64,000 bases of DNA from Myxococcales bacterium. GTDB lineage: Bacteria > Myxococcota > Myxococcia > Myxococcales > Myxococcaceae. The notes under the pieces are model-generated. The model was given only the letters and a program-made list of their open reading frames with translations. It did not search any database and had not been told where the DNA came from. Shown here in pieces: positions 25,246-32,522 of the stretch; the stretch's first letter is position 1; each line of letters begins with the position of its first letter. Location of the stretch: positions 30,167 through 94,166 of the forward strand of contig JAUXRI010000107.1 in the NCBI GenBank assembly GCA_030681895.1, in the 5' to 3' direction. The position numbers were made by a program, and so were the translations under genes.

Positions 25246-26481
25246 CTACGGCGCCATCGTGTACGTCGGCGTCATCGCGTCGAGCTGAGGGAACTGACCG
25301 GCCTGCACGGTGACGCGCGGAGGCGTCGTCTGGTCGGTCTTGTAGAGCCGGCCGCCCGTGCCCACCGCCTGGAAGAACACGTCGAAGGTGCCCTTCGGCA
25401 GATACGGAAACACGGTCGCCTGGCCGGTCGTCGCGTCGGTGCAGGGCACCTCGGCGCCAGCGTTCGGGTACAGCAGGGTGGGCTGGCCCGTCGTCGTGCG
25501 CAGGTTGAGGAAGACGGAGGTGACTCCAGCCTGCGCGCAGGTCAGCGTCGTTGCGCCATCGCGGAACGCCCAACGCACCGGGAGCGAGCCGACGTCCCAG
25601 TCCAGCGCCACCGTCACGGGCGTGCTGACGCCGGCGGGCACTGGCACCTGCTGTTGTTTCCTGAAGTAGACGAAGCCGTTCGTGTCGGCCGCCGAGAGGT
25701 CGAGCGTCGCGGTGCCGGTGAGGTTCTGAAACCGAGTGCCCATGCCTGAGGCTTCGCCGGTGGAGCACGTCACCTCTCGCGGCGTGCCTCCATTCACGGC
25801 GACGGTGACTTTGGTGATGGTGGCCTGGGCGCACGTGGGCGTCGCAGAGACCGAGAGTGCAGGGAACGACCAGCGCACCAGCAGCTCTCCGGGGCCGGTC
25901 GCCATCACGGGCTCGAGCCGCACCTGCGCCGAGACATCCTGGTCGACGACCTGCACGCGCGCGGTGCCGCGGAACTTGAGCGTGTTCGTCGCGTCGCGGC
26001 CCTCGAGCGTCGTGCTGTACGTGCCGGGGGGAATGCTCATCACCACCACGCCGTCGGTGCCCGAGGTGTTGCAGCGGAACGACTGGCTGCGGACGGCCGT
26101 GCCCGGCACGTTCACCACGACGTTCGACACGGCGGCCTGTGCGCAGGTCTGACCGCTGAAGCTCCACAAGAAGATGATGGAGTGGGTCGGGCCGGCGACA
26201 CCGCCTGCTGAGCCACCCGCCACGCCGCCGCCTGTCGTTCCGCCCGCGGTGCCTCCACCGGTAGCCGAGCCCAGGCAGACGCCTGCGCCGCACGAGGCCG
26301 TCGCTCCACACGCCGAGCACGCCGCGCCGCGAACGCCGCACGCGTCGTTCGTGGTTCCGTCGAGGCACATGCCCGTCGGGTCGCAGCAGCCGTTGCAGTT
26401 GTTCGGGGTGCAGTGGTTTCGAATCACGCAGCCAGAAGTCGCGAAGAGAAAGGCGGCGAAAAGGAGCTGGAAAACCCGCAT
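25246..26481 (-). CDS. Lipoprotein with Cys-rich head and repeated beta domains
   Basis: This 411-residue lipoprotein has lipobox ATSGC. A compact cysteine module (about 18-70; CTPNNCNGCCDPTGMC, then ACGVRGAACSACG) is followed by a Gly/Thr/Ala linker (GGGTAGGTTGGGVAGG). Three related beta domains of about 100 residues follow, each starting near a TCAQA motif (QTCAQAAVSNV, PTCAQATITKV, LTCAQAGVTSV). The Cys module recurs in the lipoprotein at 60931-61731. The protein is probably surface-exposed. The beta domains look like carbohydrate- or protein-binding folds, but no family was recognised. Confidence 0.8.
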   Translation of the reverse strand: MRVFQLLFAAFLFATSGCVIRNHCTPNNCNGCCDPTGMCLDGTTNDACGVRGAACSACGATASCGAGVCLGSATGGGTAGGTTGGGVAGGSAGGVAGPTHSIIFLWSFSGQTCAQAAVSNVVVNVPGTAVRSQSFRCNTSGTDGVVVMSIPPGTYSTTLEGRDATNTLKFRGTARVQVVDQDVSAQVRLEPVMATGPGELLVRWSFPALSVSATPTCAQATITKVTVAVNGGTPREVTCSTGEASGMGTRFQNLTGTATLDLSAADTNGFVYFRKQQQVPVPAGVSTPVTVALDWDVGSLPVRWAFRDGATTLTCAQAGVTSVFLNLRTTTGQPTLLYPNAGAEVPCTDATTGQATVFPYLPKGTFDVFFQAVGTGGRLYKTDQTTPPRVTVQAGQFPQLDAMTPTYTMAP

Positions 26482-26682
26482 GGGTGAGTCCTCGGAGAGT
26501 GACGGCGACGCAACGACCTCACCGACGCCTGACTAACCCACCTTATTCATTGAGGGTCGCATGGGCGCATACATGGTTGGGGCATCCTCCTCCTGACCGA
26601 TGTTCTGGATCAGGGCCTCGACCGATACTTCTTCACGAACCAACGCACCGCATGCCGCGGTGACCTGACCGGGAGCAGCACC

Positions 26683-26952
26683 ATGAAGAAGCTCAACAAG
26701 AAGCAGCTGATGAAGAAGGCCCGCGGTCAGGGCATGACTGAGTACATCATCATCGTGGCCCTCATCGCCATCGCCGCCATCGGCGTCATCACCCTCTTCG
26801 GCGACAACATCCGCAAGCTGTTCGGCGCCTCGGCTGACGCGCTGGCCGGTGAAGAGTCGGTCACCCCGGCGACGAAGACGTTCAAGGCTGCAGGCGTCGA
26901 CACGAAGAAGACCCTGTCGACGTTCGGCGAGAAGAACAACGCGAACTACTGA
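26683..26952 (+). CDS. Flp-like pilin subunit
   Basis: This 89-residue protein begins with a Lys-rich N-terminus, then GQGMTEYIIIVALIAIAAIG, the classic class IVb pilin signature: Gly, then Met/Phe, then Glu at +5 before a hydrophobic helix. A prepilin peptidase of the TadV type would cut after the Gly. The remaining about 45 residues are polar (LAGEESVTPATKTFKAAG). No tad/cpa assembly genes occur in the window, so the assembly machinery must be elsewhere. It has its own upstream region of about 200 bp, shared with the divergent lipoprotein gene, and is followed by a hairpin. Confidence 0.85.
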   Translation: MKKLNKKQLMKKARGQGMTEYIIIVALIAIAAIGVITLFGDNIRKLFGASADALAGEESVTPATKTFKAAGVDTKKTLSTFGEKNNANY

Positions 26953-26981
26953 GTCGCGTCGTCGCAGTCGAAGTCGTGGCC

Positions 26982-27014
26982 TCGGGGTCCATCGCCAAGC
27001 GCGCTGGGCCCCGA
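26982..27014 (+). terminator. Hairpin after the pilin gene
   Basis: TCGGGGTCC and GGGCCCCGA can pair over nine positions with one G-U pair around a 15-base loop, about 30 bp after the pilin stop. There is no strong U-tract, so it may act as a weak intrinsic terminator or protect the mRNA end of a highly expressed pilin. Confidence 0.4.
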
Positions 27015-27041
27015 AGTCGTTTCAGGGCCAGGCGACGGAGC

Positions 27042-28073
27042 TCACTGCAGCCGAAGGTGTTGCAACCGGCTGATCAACCGCAACACCACGCGCTCGGCGA
27101 GCTCAGCCGCCCCGCCCATGACCCGCTCGCGCCACGCGTTCGCCGGGTGGAACTGTACGCGGAAGATGTTCGAGTCCTTCGCGCGGCCGAGCAGATAGTC
27201 ATCACTGGTGTGGAGCGCGTCGACGAGCCCCAGCTCCTTCGCGCGCGTACCCAGCCAGTATTCGCCAGTCGCCACCTTGTCGATGTCGAGCCCGGCGCGG
27301 TGCTGCTTCACGAAGTTCTTGAACAGCACGTGCGTCTCTTCGAGCTGCTCCTGGAGCTTGGCTTTGCCCTTCTCGGTCACCTCACCGAACAGGGTCACGG
27401 TGCGCTTGAACTCACCGGCCGTCATCTCCTGCACCTCGACGTCGTGCCGCTTGAGCAGCTTGTGCACGTTCGGAATCTGCGCGACCACGCCGATGGAGCC
27501 GATGATGCTGAACGGCGCCGCGACCACCGAGTCCGCGACGCACGCCATCATGTAGCCACCGCTGGCTGCGACGCGGTCGATGCACACCGTCACCTTGAGC
27601 TGCTTGTCCTTGAGCCGCGCGAGCTGCGCTGCCGCGAGCCCATAGTGAGGCACCGCGCCGCCACCGCTCTCGAGGCGAACGACCACCTCATCCTCCGGCT
27701 TCGCGACGCCGACGATGGCCGTCACCTCTTCGCGCAGGCCACCCGTCGCCGTCGCCAGCACGTCGCCATCGAAGTCGACCACGTAGACGGTCGGTTTCGT
27801 CGTGGGGGTCGCCTCGTCAGCCTTCGACTGAGCCTTGCGGCGTTTTCGAAGCAGCTTGAGCGAGGCGCGGCCCTTCGTCATGCCCAGCTGGAGCCCGTCG
27901 CGAAGGTTGTCGAACCGCTCGTTCAGGTTCTTCACCTCGAGCCAGCCGCTGGGCCGGGACGAGAACCCGCGCCGGCGGATCAGCATCAACACCGCGGTGG
28001 TCGACGCGACGACGGTGACAAAGACGACGAAGCTGCGAGCGGTGAAGCTGACGAGCTCGTTCACGAGTTCCAT
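27042..28073 (-). CDS. sohB: SohB-like S49 signal-peptide peptidase
   Basis: This 343-residue protein has one N-terminal membrane helix (about 10-32) and a linker. An S49 protease domain follows (about 95-310). The nucleophile is S171 in RVAASGGYMMA, and the likely general base is K223 in GEFKRTVT. ESGGGAVPHYG and IIGSIGV are also typical of SohB/SppA. It should cut membrane-embedded peptides or misfolded proteins from the periplasmic face. The ATG at 28073 has GAGGA just upstream. It is divergent from the esterase gene. Confidence 0.88.
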   Translation of the reverse strand: MELVNELVSFTARSFVVFVTVVASTTAVLMLIRRRGFSSRPSGWLEVKNLNERFDNLRDGLQLGMTKGRASLKLLRKRRKAQSKADEATPTTKPTVYVVDFDGDVLATATGGLREEVTAIVGVAKPEDEVVVRLESGGGAVPHYGLAAAQLARLKDKQLKVTVCIDRVAASGGYMMACVADSVVAAPFSIIGSIGVVAQIPNVHKLLKRHDVEVQEMTAGEFKRTVTLFGEVTEKGKAKLQEQLEETHVLFKNFVKQHRAGLDIDKVATGEYWLGTRAKELGLVDALHTSDDYLLGRAKDSNIFRVQFHPANAWRERVMGGAAELAERVVLRLISRLQHLRLQ

Positions 28074-28166
28074 TCCTCAAGGGCTATCGCGCCCGAGGGC
28101 GTGGCGCCACGTTCGCCCGGCGTTTCAGGCGGGTGCCGGGCGCCGGCGTCGGCTATTGATCGAGTG

Positions 28167-28844
28167 ATGGGTGACGACCGCATCGGCGCGTGGTTGCCAG
28201 ACGTGCTCCAGGGCATGCCCGCGCGCGTGCTGTTGCCCGAGCCCTACGAGCCGCAGCGCACGCAGTACCCGCTCGTCGTGTCCCTCCACGGCAGCGGAGA
28301 GCGCGGCACCGACAACGCGTCGCAGCTGAAGAACGGCATTCGGGTATTCGAGTCGCCCGACCTTCGCCAACGGCACCCGTGCATCGTGGTGGCGCCGCAG
28401 TGCGACCGCGACGACACCTTTGGAGGCAGTTGGTACGGCGGCTCCTCACGCACCCAGCGCGCCGTCGTGGCCATGGTGCGCGAGCTGTGTGGCCGTCGGT
28501 CGGTCGACGCGCGGCGCGTGTACCTCATCGGCTTCTCGATGGGCGCCATCGGCCTGTGGGACCTCATCGCCCACCATCGCGACCTCTTCGCCGCCGCCGT
28601 GCCCATTTCAGGAGACCTGAACGTCGAGCTCGCGCAGGACCTCTTGTCCTTTCCCATCTGGGCGTTTCACGGAGAGCGCGATGAGCTCGTCTCGAACGCC
28701 AACACCCGCGCGATGTTCGCGATGATGCAGCGCCTCGGCGGCATCACGAAGTACACCGAGTTCCCGGGGGTCGGTCACGATGCGTGGCACCAGACCTTCG
28801 CGAGGCCCGACCTCTTCGACTGGCTCTTCGCGCAGCGCCGCTGA
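28167..28844 (+). CDS. Alpha/beta hydrolase (esterase/dienelactone hydrolase-like)
   Basis: This 225-residue alpha/beta hydrolase has the oxyanion segment SLHGSGERG. The nucleophile elbow is GFSMG (S124), with acid D172 in HGERDELV and H204 in GVGHDAWH. The YPLVVSLHGSGERGxD pattern matches the PHB-depolymerase/feruloyl-esterase-like group, often annotated as phospholipase/carboxylesterase. It lacks a signal peptide when read from the ATG at 28167, so it should be cytosolic. The natural ester is unknown. Confidence 0.85.
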   Translation: MGDDRIGAWLPDVLQGMPARVLLPEPYEPQRTQYPLVVSLHGSGERGTDNASQLKNGIRVFESPDLRQRHPCIVVAPQCDRDDTFGGSWYGGSSRTQRAVVAMVRELCGRRSVDARRVYLIGFSMGAIGLWDLIAHHRDLFAAAVPISGDLNVELAQDLLSFPIWAFHGERDELVSNANTRAMFAMMQRLGGITKYTEFPGVGHDAWHQTFARPDLFDWLFAQRR

Positions 28845-28880
28845 GGCATCGGCGTCGACGCCTCGGCTATCGTCGAGGAC

Positions 28881-29381
28881 ATGCTCCGCCTGCTCGTGAT
28901 GGTCTCGTTGGTCGCTGTCCCTGCGTTCGCCGAAGACGACTGCACGCTCTCGGAGGACGCCATTCGGCCTCAGCTCGACGCGAAGAAGCTGCCGAAGGGA
29001 GCCAGGCTGACCGAGCAGAGGAGGCACGACCGCGTGCATCGCGAGACGTTGGTCTTCGCCGACGGCCTCGAGGCGACGTTGCAGGTCGGAGGCTGCGCGC
29101 ACATCGGCTTGTCGGTGGCGCTGAGCTCGAAGAAGTCCGTGACGGCGAAGCTCACCCCGAGTCAGGCCGTCGCGCTGATGAAGAAGGTCCTCCCGATGCT
29201 CCCGCTTGCTGAGACCGCGACCCTTCAACCGAAGATCTTCCTCGATGCGCTCGACGCGGCGAAGACGGTGCCCGCCACGTTTCCTGTTCCGTTGCCGTGT
29301 GGCGATGCGACGTGTGAGCTCTCGCTCGAACTCGCCGGCACGAAGAAGACGCTGATCATCGCCTACGACTTCGCCCTCTGA
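28881..29381 (+). CDS. Unknown small secreted protein
   Basis: This 166-residue protein has a signal peptide ending VPAFA. A region with one Cys pair (DDCTLSEDA and GGCAHIG) precedes a C-terminal pair (PLPCGDATCELSL). It is predicted to be mixed alpha/beta, with a C-terminal strand IIAYDFAL. No family was recognised. The short 36-bp gap from the hydrolase gene suggests co-transcription. Confidence 0.65.
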   Translation: MLRLLVMVSLVAVPAFAEDDCTLSEDAIRPQLDAKKLPKGARLTEQRRHDRVHRETLVFADGLEATLQVGGCAHIGLSVALSSKKSVTAKLTPSQAVALMKKVLPMLPLAETATLQPKIFLDALDAAKTVPATFPVPLPCGDATCELSLELAGTKKTLIIAYDFAL

Positions 29382-29466
29382 GTGGAACAGTCGCCTGTGC
29401 CCGGAGCCCTCGCGGCGCGACCGTCGTCTGCCGCGTCTTCGAGCGCGTTCATCCGCGGTGAGCAGG

Positions 29467-29482
29467 CGTCAGACGTCTGACG
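29467..29482. promoter_or_regulatory. Perfect 16-bp palindrome upstream of the STAS gene
   Basis: CGTCAGAC is followed directly by its exact reverse complement. It lies about 72 bp upstream of the STAS-domain start codon in a 172-bp intergenic region, a suitable place for a dimeric regulator. No T-tract follows. Confidence 0.4.
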
Positions 29483-29553
29483 TCACGAGCCAGGCGCGTG
29501 CCCCGGAGATCAACACCCTGCACCGAGGCGAGTGAGTTGCACAGCGCCGGCGC

Positions 29554-30009
29554 ATGCACCGCACCTTCGCCGACGTCAGTGGGTCCCTCACCGTCACCGA
29601 GCACGCTCCTGGGCTGCTCGAGGTGTGCGTCGCGGGAAGGCTCTCGACCGAGGTCGGCGCGGCGTTTCCCCGAATCGCGCGTGAAGCCGCGGCGCGTGGC
29701 GGGCGGTGCTCCGTGTTCCTCGACGTGAGGGCGCTGGAGTCGTTTCACGGCCCCGTCCGAGACGCCTGGGTCGCGGCCGTCCTGGAGCATCGGCGGAGCC
29801 TCGATGAGGTGGTCGTGCTCTCGCGCGGCCTGCTCGTCACCCTGTCCGCGCGCGCCGCCGCCGTGGCCCTCGCCGCCGTTGGCGTCCGCTTCGAGGTCGA
29901 GACCGATGAGCGCCGCTACCTCGCTCGACGCCTCGAGGCGCTGACCGCGAATCAGGGGGTTGCCGTCTCGACCCATCAAACTGAAGCTCGGGCGGCGGAA
30001 ACGAATTGA
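29554..30009 (+). CDS. STAS/SpoIIAA-like domain protein
   Basis: This 151-residue soluble protein has a STAS/SpoIIAA-like arrangement: strands at LLEVCVAGRLS, then CSVFLDVRALESFHGPVRDAW (the SEC14/STAS switch region), then LDEVVVLSRGLLVTLSARAAAVAL. Such proteins act as partner-switching anti-anti-sigma factors or lipid-binding modules. The conserved phosphorylatable Ser of SpoIIAA is not obvious, which favours a non-phosphorylated relative. Its stop codon overlaps an inverted repeat at 30007-30024, and it lies just upstream of the biosynthetic operon. Confidence 0.65.
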   Translation: MHRTFADVSGSLTVTEHAPGLLEVCVAGRLSTEVGAAFPRIAREAAARGGRCSVFLDVRALESFHGPVRDAWVAAVLEHRRSLDEVVVLSRGLLVTLSARAAAVALAAVGVRFEVETDERRYLARRLEALTANQGVAVSTHQTEARAAETN

Positions 30010-30043
30010 GCAACTGATTGCTCACACACAACCGGCTCAGTTG
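30007..30043. promoter_or_regulatory. Overlapping inverted repeats between the STAS gene and biosynthetic operon
   Basis: Two perfect 7-bp inverted repeats share sequence. TGAGCAA (30007-30013) pairs with TTGCTCA (30018-30024) over a 4-base loop. CAACTGA (30011-30017) pairs with TCAGTTG (30037-30043) over 19 bases. They are mutually exclusive structures, reminiscent of an attenuator or overlapping operators. The region is less G+C-rich than its surroundings. Confidence 0.4.
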
Positions 30044-30083
30044 CGCATCGGTCTGCTCACGGTCGTGTGACAAGTAGCATAAG

Positions 30084-30107
30084 CCAATGAAGTCACTGCG
30101 TCATTGG
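30084..30107. promoter_or_regulatory. Inverted repeat upstream of the biosynthetic operon
   Basis: CCAATGA (30084-30090) and TCATTGG (30101-30107) form a perfect 7-bp inverted repeat with a 10-base spacer, 130 bp upstream of the FAAL start. The spacing fits a dimeric operator one to two helical turns wide. Confidence 0.4.
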
Positions 30108-30174
30108 TGCGTCATGGGACGCGGGGAAGGTCAACCGACCACCTCCAGACCCGGCGTCGAGAGGGTCCGTTGCC

Positions 30175-30201
30175 TTGACCCTCCGGAGTGTCCTCTCTAG
30201 A
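30175..30201 (+). promoter_or_regulatory. Possible sigma-70 type promoter for the biosynthetic operon
   Basis: TTGACC (30175-30180) and TCTAGA (30196-30201) are separated by 15 bases, with the FAAL ATG 36 bases further on. The match is approximate and the spacing slightly short, so this is a candidate only. Confidence 0.3.
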
Positions 30202-30236
30202 GACGCGTCTGCCGGACGCACTCGCGGGAGGACCCC

Positions 30237-32132
30237 ATGTCGCAGTGGAACGCACCCAACCTGATCGCCGCCATCGATGAGTCGAAGGGCATGACCGAGA
30301 AGGGCTACACCTTCCTCGACCGCGACCAGAAGGAGCTCTTCCTCTCGTGGGACGGCCTTCGCGCCGAAGCGATGAAGCGCGCCGCGCACTTCCGCAAATA
30401 CGGCCTGAAGAAGGGCGACCGCGTGGCGATGGTGCTGCCCGACGGTGAAGACTTCGTGCCCACGTTCCTGGGCGCCGTGTGGGCCGGCCTCGTGCCGGTG
30501 CCGCTGTACCCGCCGCTCTCGCTCGGCAAGCTCGACAGCTACCGCGACACCATGGTGGCCGTGCTGAGCAAGGCCGAGCCGACGTACCTGGTCACCTTGA
30601 GCAAGATGCAGCAGGTGCTCTGGGCCGGCCTCACGCACGTGAAGTCACTCAAGGGCGTCATCACTGCCGAGGAGCTCAAGGGCCCCGCGCCTGAAGGCGT
30701 CTCGCAAGACCCCGCGCAGGTGACCGACGACGACCTCGCGTTCCTGCAGTTCACCTCGGGCTCGACCTCGACGCCCAAGGGTGTGGCCGTCACGCACGGC
30801 AACCTTCGCGCGAACGCTCACGCCATCATGGTCGACGGGTTGAAGTCGGACTCCGCGACGGACCACGGCGTCTCGTGGCTTCCGCTGTACCACGACATGG
30901 GTCTCATCGGCTTCGTCATCGCCCCCATGTTCCACAAGGTGGCGGTGACGTTCATCCCCACCATGGCGTTCGTGCGCAGCGCGACGTTGTGGTTCGAGAC
31001 CATTCACCGCGTGCGCGGCACCATCACCATCGCGCCGAACTTCGCGTACGCGCTCGCCACCAAGCGCACCAAGCCCGAGCAGCTCGCCCGCTGGGACCTC
31101 TCGTGCGTGAAGGCCTTCGGCTGCGGCGCCGAGCCCATCAACTCGGGCACGATGCGCACGTTCGTCGACACGCTCTCGAAGGCGAAGCTCAACCCGAACG
31201 CGCTGCTGCCCTGCTACGGCATGGCCGAAGCGACGCTCGCCATCAGCTTCATCGGCATGGACGAGACGCTCTCGACCGACGTCATCGACACCGAGGCCTA
31301 CCAGAAGCACCGCACCGCCGAGCCCGTGCACCTCTCGAAGCTGGGCGAAGGCAAAGCGCAAGAGGTCGTCAACTGCGGCAAGACCTTCCCCGGCCACGAG
31401 GTCGGCATCTTCGACGACGAAGGCAAGCGGCTGAACGACCGGCGCATTGGTGAGATTCAGGTGCGGGGCCCCAGCATCGCGAAGGGCTACTTCCGCGACA
31501 CCGAAGCCACCGAGCGCACGTTCGGCAGCGGCTGGCTGAAGACCGGCGACCTCGGCTACCTGGCGAACGGAAATCTGTACATCGTGGGTCGCAAGAAGGA
31601 CATCATCATCATCAACGGGCGCAACTACGACCCGCAGCGCCTCGAGTGGCTGGTCGATGAGATGGCCGGCGTGCGCAAGGGCTCCTCGGTTGCCTTCTCG
31701 AAGCCCGGCACCGCGAGCGAAGAGCTGATCATCGTCCTCGAGGCGCGCACCAGCAGCGTCACCGAGCTCGAGGCGCTCAAAGAAGCCGTCAAGCAGCGCA
31801 TCGTCGAGCAGATGCAGCTGACGCCGACCGACGTCGTGGTGTGCCCCGTCGGCTCGTTGCCCAAGACCTCGAGCGGCAAGCTGCAACGTTCGAAGACGCG
31901 ACAGCAGTACCTCGACGGCACCGTCGGCAAAGAAGGCAACCGCACCATCGGCTCCAGCGGCGAGAAGGTCGTGCTCGCCCGGCACGTCGCGATGTCGCTG
32001 CTCGGACGGTCCCGCCACCGCGCACGCCGTGTCGTCGAGCACGCCCTCGAGGTGCGCTCGGTCGATGACGCCGTCGGCAAGCTCAAGCTCGCTGGCGACT
32101 ACTTCAGCAACCGCCTCACTCGCCTCTTCTGA
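30237..32132 (+). CDS. Fatty acyl-AMP ligase (FAAL)
   Basis: This 631-residue adenylate-forming enzyme starts at the ATG at 30237 with GGGAGGA upstream. The ATP-binding P-loop is LQFTSGSTSTPKGV (from about residue 171), with VSWLPLYHDMGLIGF and the hinge GRKKDIIIINGRNYDP. HDMGLIG and the IIIINGRNYDPQRLE stretch are typical of FAALs (FadD32-like) rather than acyl-CoA ligases. It should activate a fatty acid as acyl-AMP and transfer it to an ACP, probably the free ACP encoded next. It is the first gene of the four-gene operon. The C-terminal tail after about residue 575 is an extra Arg-rich extension. Confidence 0.92.
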   Translation: MSQWNAPNLIAAIDESKGMTEKGYTFLDRDQKELFLSWDGLRAEAMKRAAHFRKYGLKKGDRVAMVLPDGEDFVPTFLGAVWAGLVPVPLYPPLSLGKLDSYRDTMVAVLSKAEPTYLVTLSKMQQVLWAGLTHVKSLKGVITAEELKGPAPEGVSQDPAQVTDDDLAFLQFTSGSTSTPKGVAVTHGNLRANAHAIMVDGLKSDSATDHGVSWLPLYHDMGLIGFVIAPMFHKVAVTFIPTMAFVRSATLWFETIHRVRGTITIAPNFAYALATKRTKPEQLARWDLSCVKAFGCGAEPINSGTMRTFVDTLSKAKLNPNALLPCYGMAEATLAISFIGMDETLSTDVIDTEAYQKHRTAEPVHLSKLGEGKAQEVVNCGKTFPGHEVGIFDDEGKRLNDRRIGEIQVRGPSIAKGYFRDTEATERTFGSGWLKTGDLGYLANGNLYIVGRKKDIIIINGRNYDPQRLEWLVDEMAGVRKGSSVAFSKPGTASEELIIVLEARTSSVTELEALKEAVKQRIVEQMQLTPTDVVVCPVGSLPKTSSGKLQRSKTRQQYLDGTVGKEGNRTIGSSGEKVVLARHVAMSLLGRSRHRARRVVEHALEVRSVDDAVGKLKLAGDYFSNRLTRLF

Positions 32133-32205
32133 TCAGTCTTTCACGTTTCCGGCAACACGCAGTCCAACCGCTCCTCGCGAGCCCATCAGCAAAAAGCCCA
32201 ACACC

Positions 32206-32466
32206 ATGGCAACCGTCCACATCCCCACGCTGTTCCAGCAGGCCGCTCTCGAAGTCAGCGGCAAGAAGCTCGACAACCTCACCGGCGCCACCGTCATCTC
32301 GAAGCTCGGCCTCGACTCCGTCGCCGTCATGGAGCTCGTCGCGCACTTCGAAGAGAAGCTGAACATCCGCATGCCGGATGAAGACCTCGCGAAGGTGCAG
32401 ACGGTGGCCGACCTCGGCGGGCTCGTGAAGCGCCTGATGCCGGCCGGCTCCGAAGTCACCTGGTGA
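32206..32466 (+). CDS. Free acyl carrier protein
   Basis: This 86-residue ACP has the phosphopantetheine attachment site LGLDSVAV (Ser38) followed by MELVAHFEEKLNIRMPDED, the usual helix II-III pattern. It starts at the ATG at 32206; a longer upstream frame is not supported. Located between the FAAL and PKS genes (73- and 56-bp gaps), it is the probable acceptor of the FAAL-activated acyl group and donor of the starter unit to the PKS ketosynthase. A phosphopantetheinyl transferase is not seen in the window. Confidence 0.92.
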   Translation: MATVHIPTLFQQAALEVSGKKLDNLTGATVISKLGLDSVAVMELVAHFEEKLNIRMPDEDLAKVQTVADLGGLVKRLMPAGSEVTW

Positions 32467-32522
32467 GCTGCTCGTCGCGTCGCTGAACCGTCGTTTTTCG
32501 ACTCTCTCTCCAAGAGGTCCTC

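Noticed and set aside
26560..26600. Possible sigma-54 promoter upstream of the pilin
   Set aside because: No GG-N10-GC spacing was found that fits.
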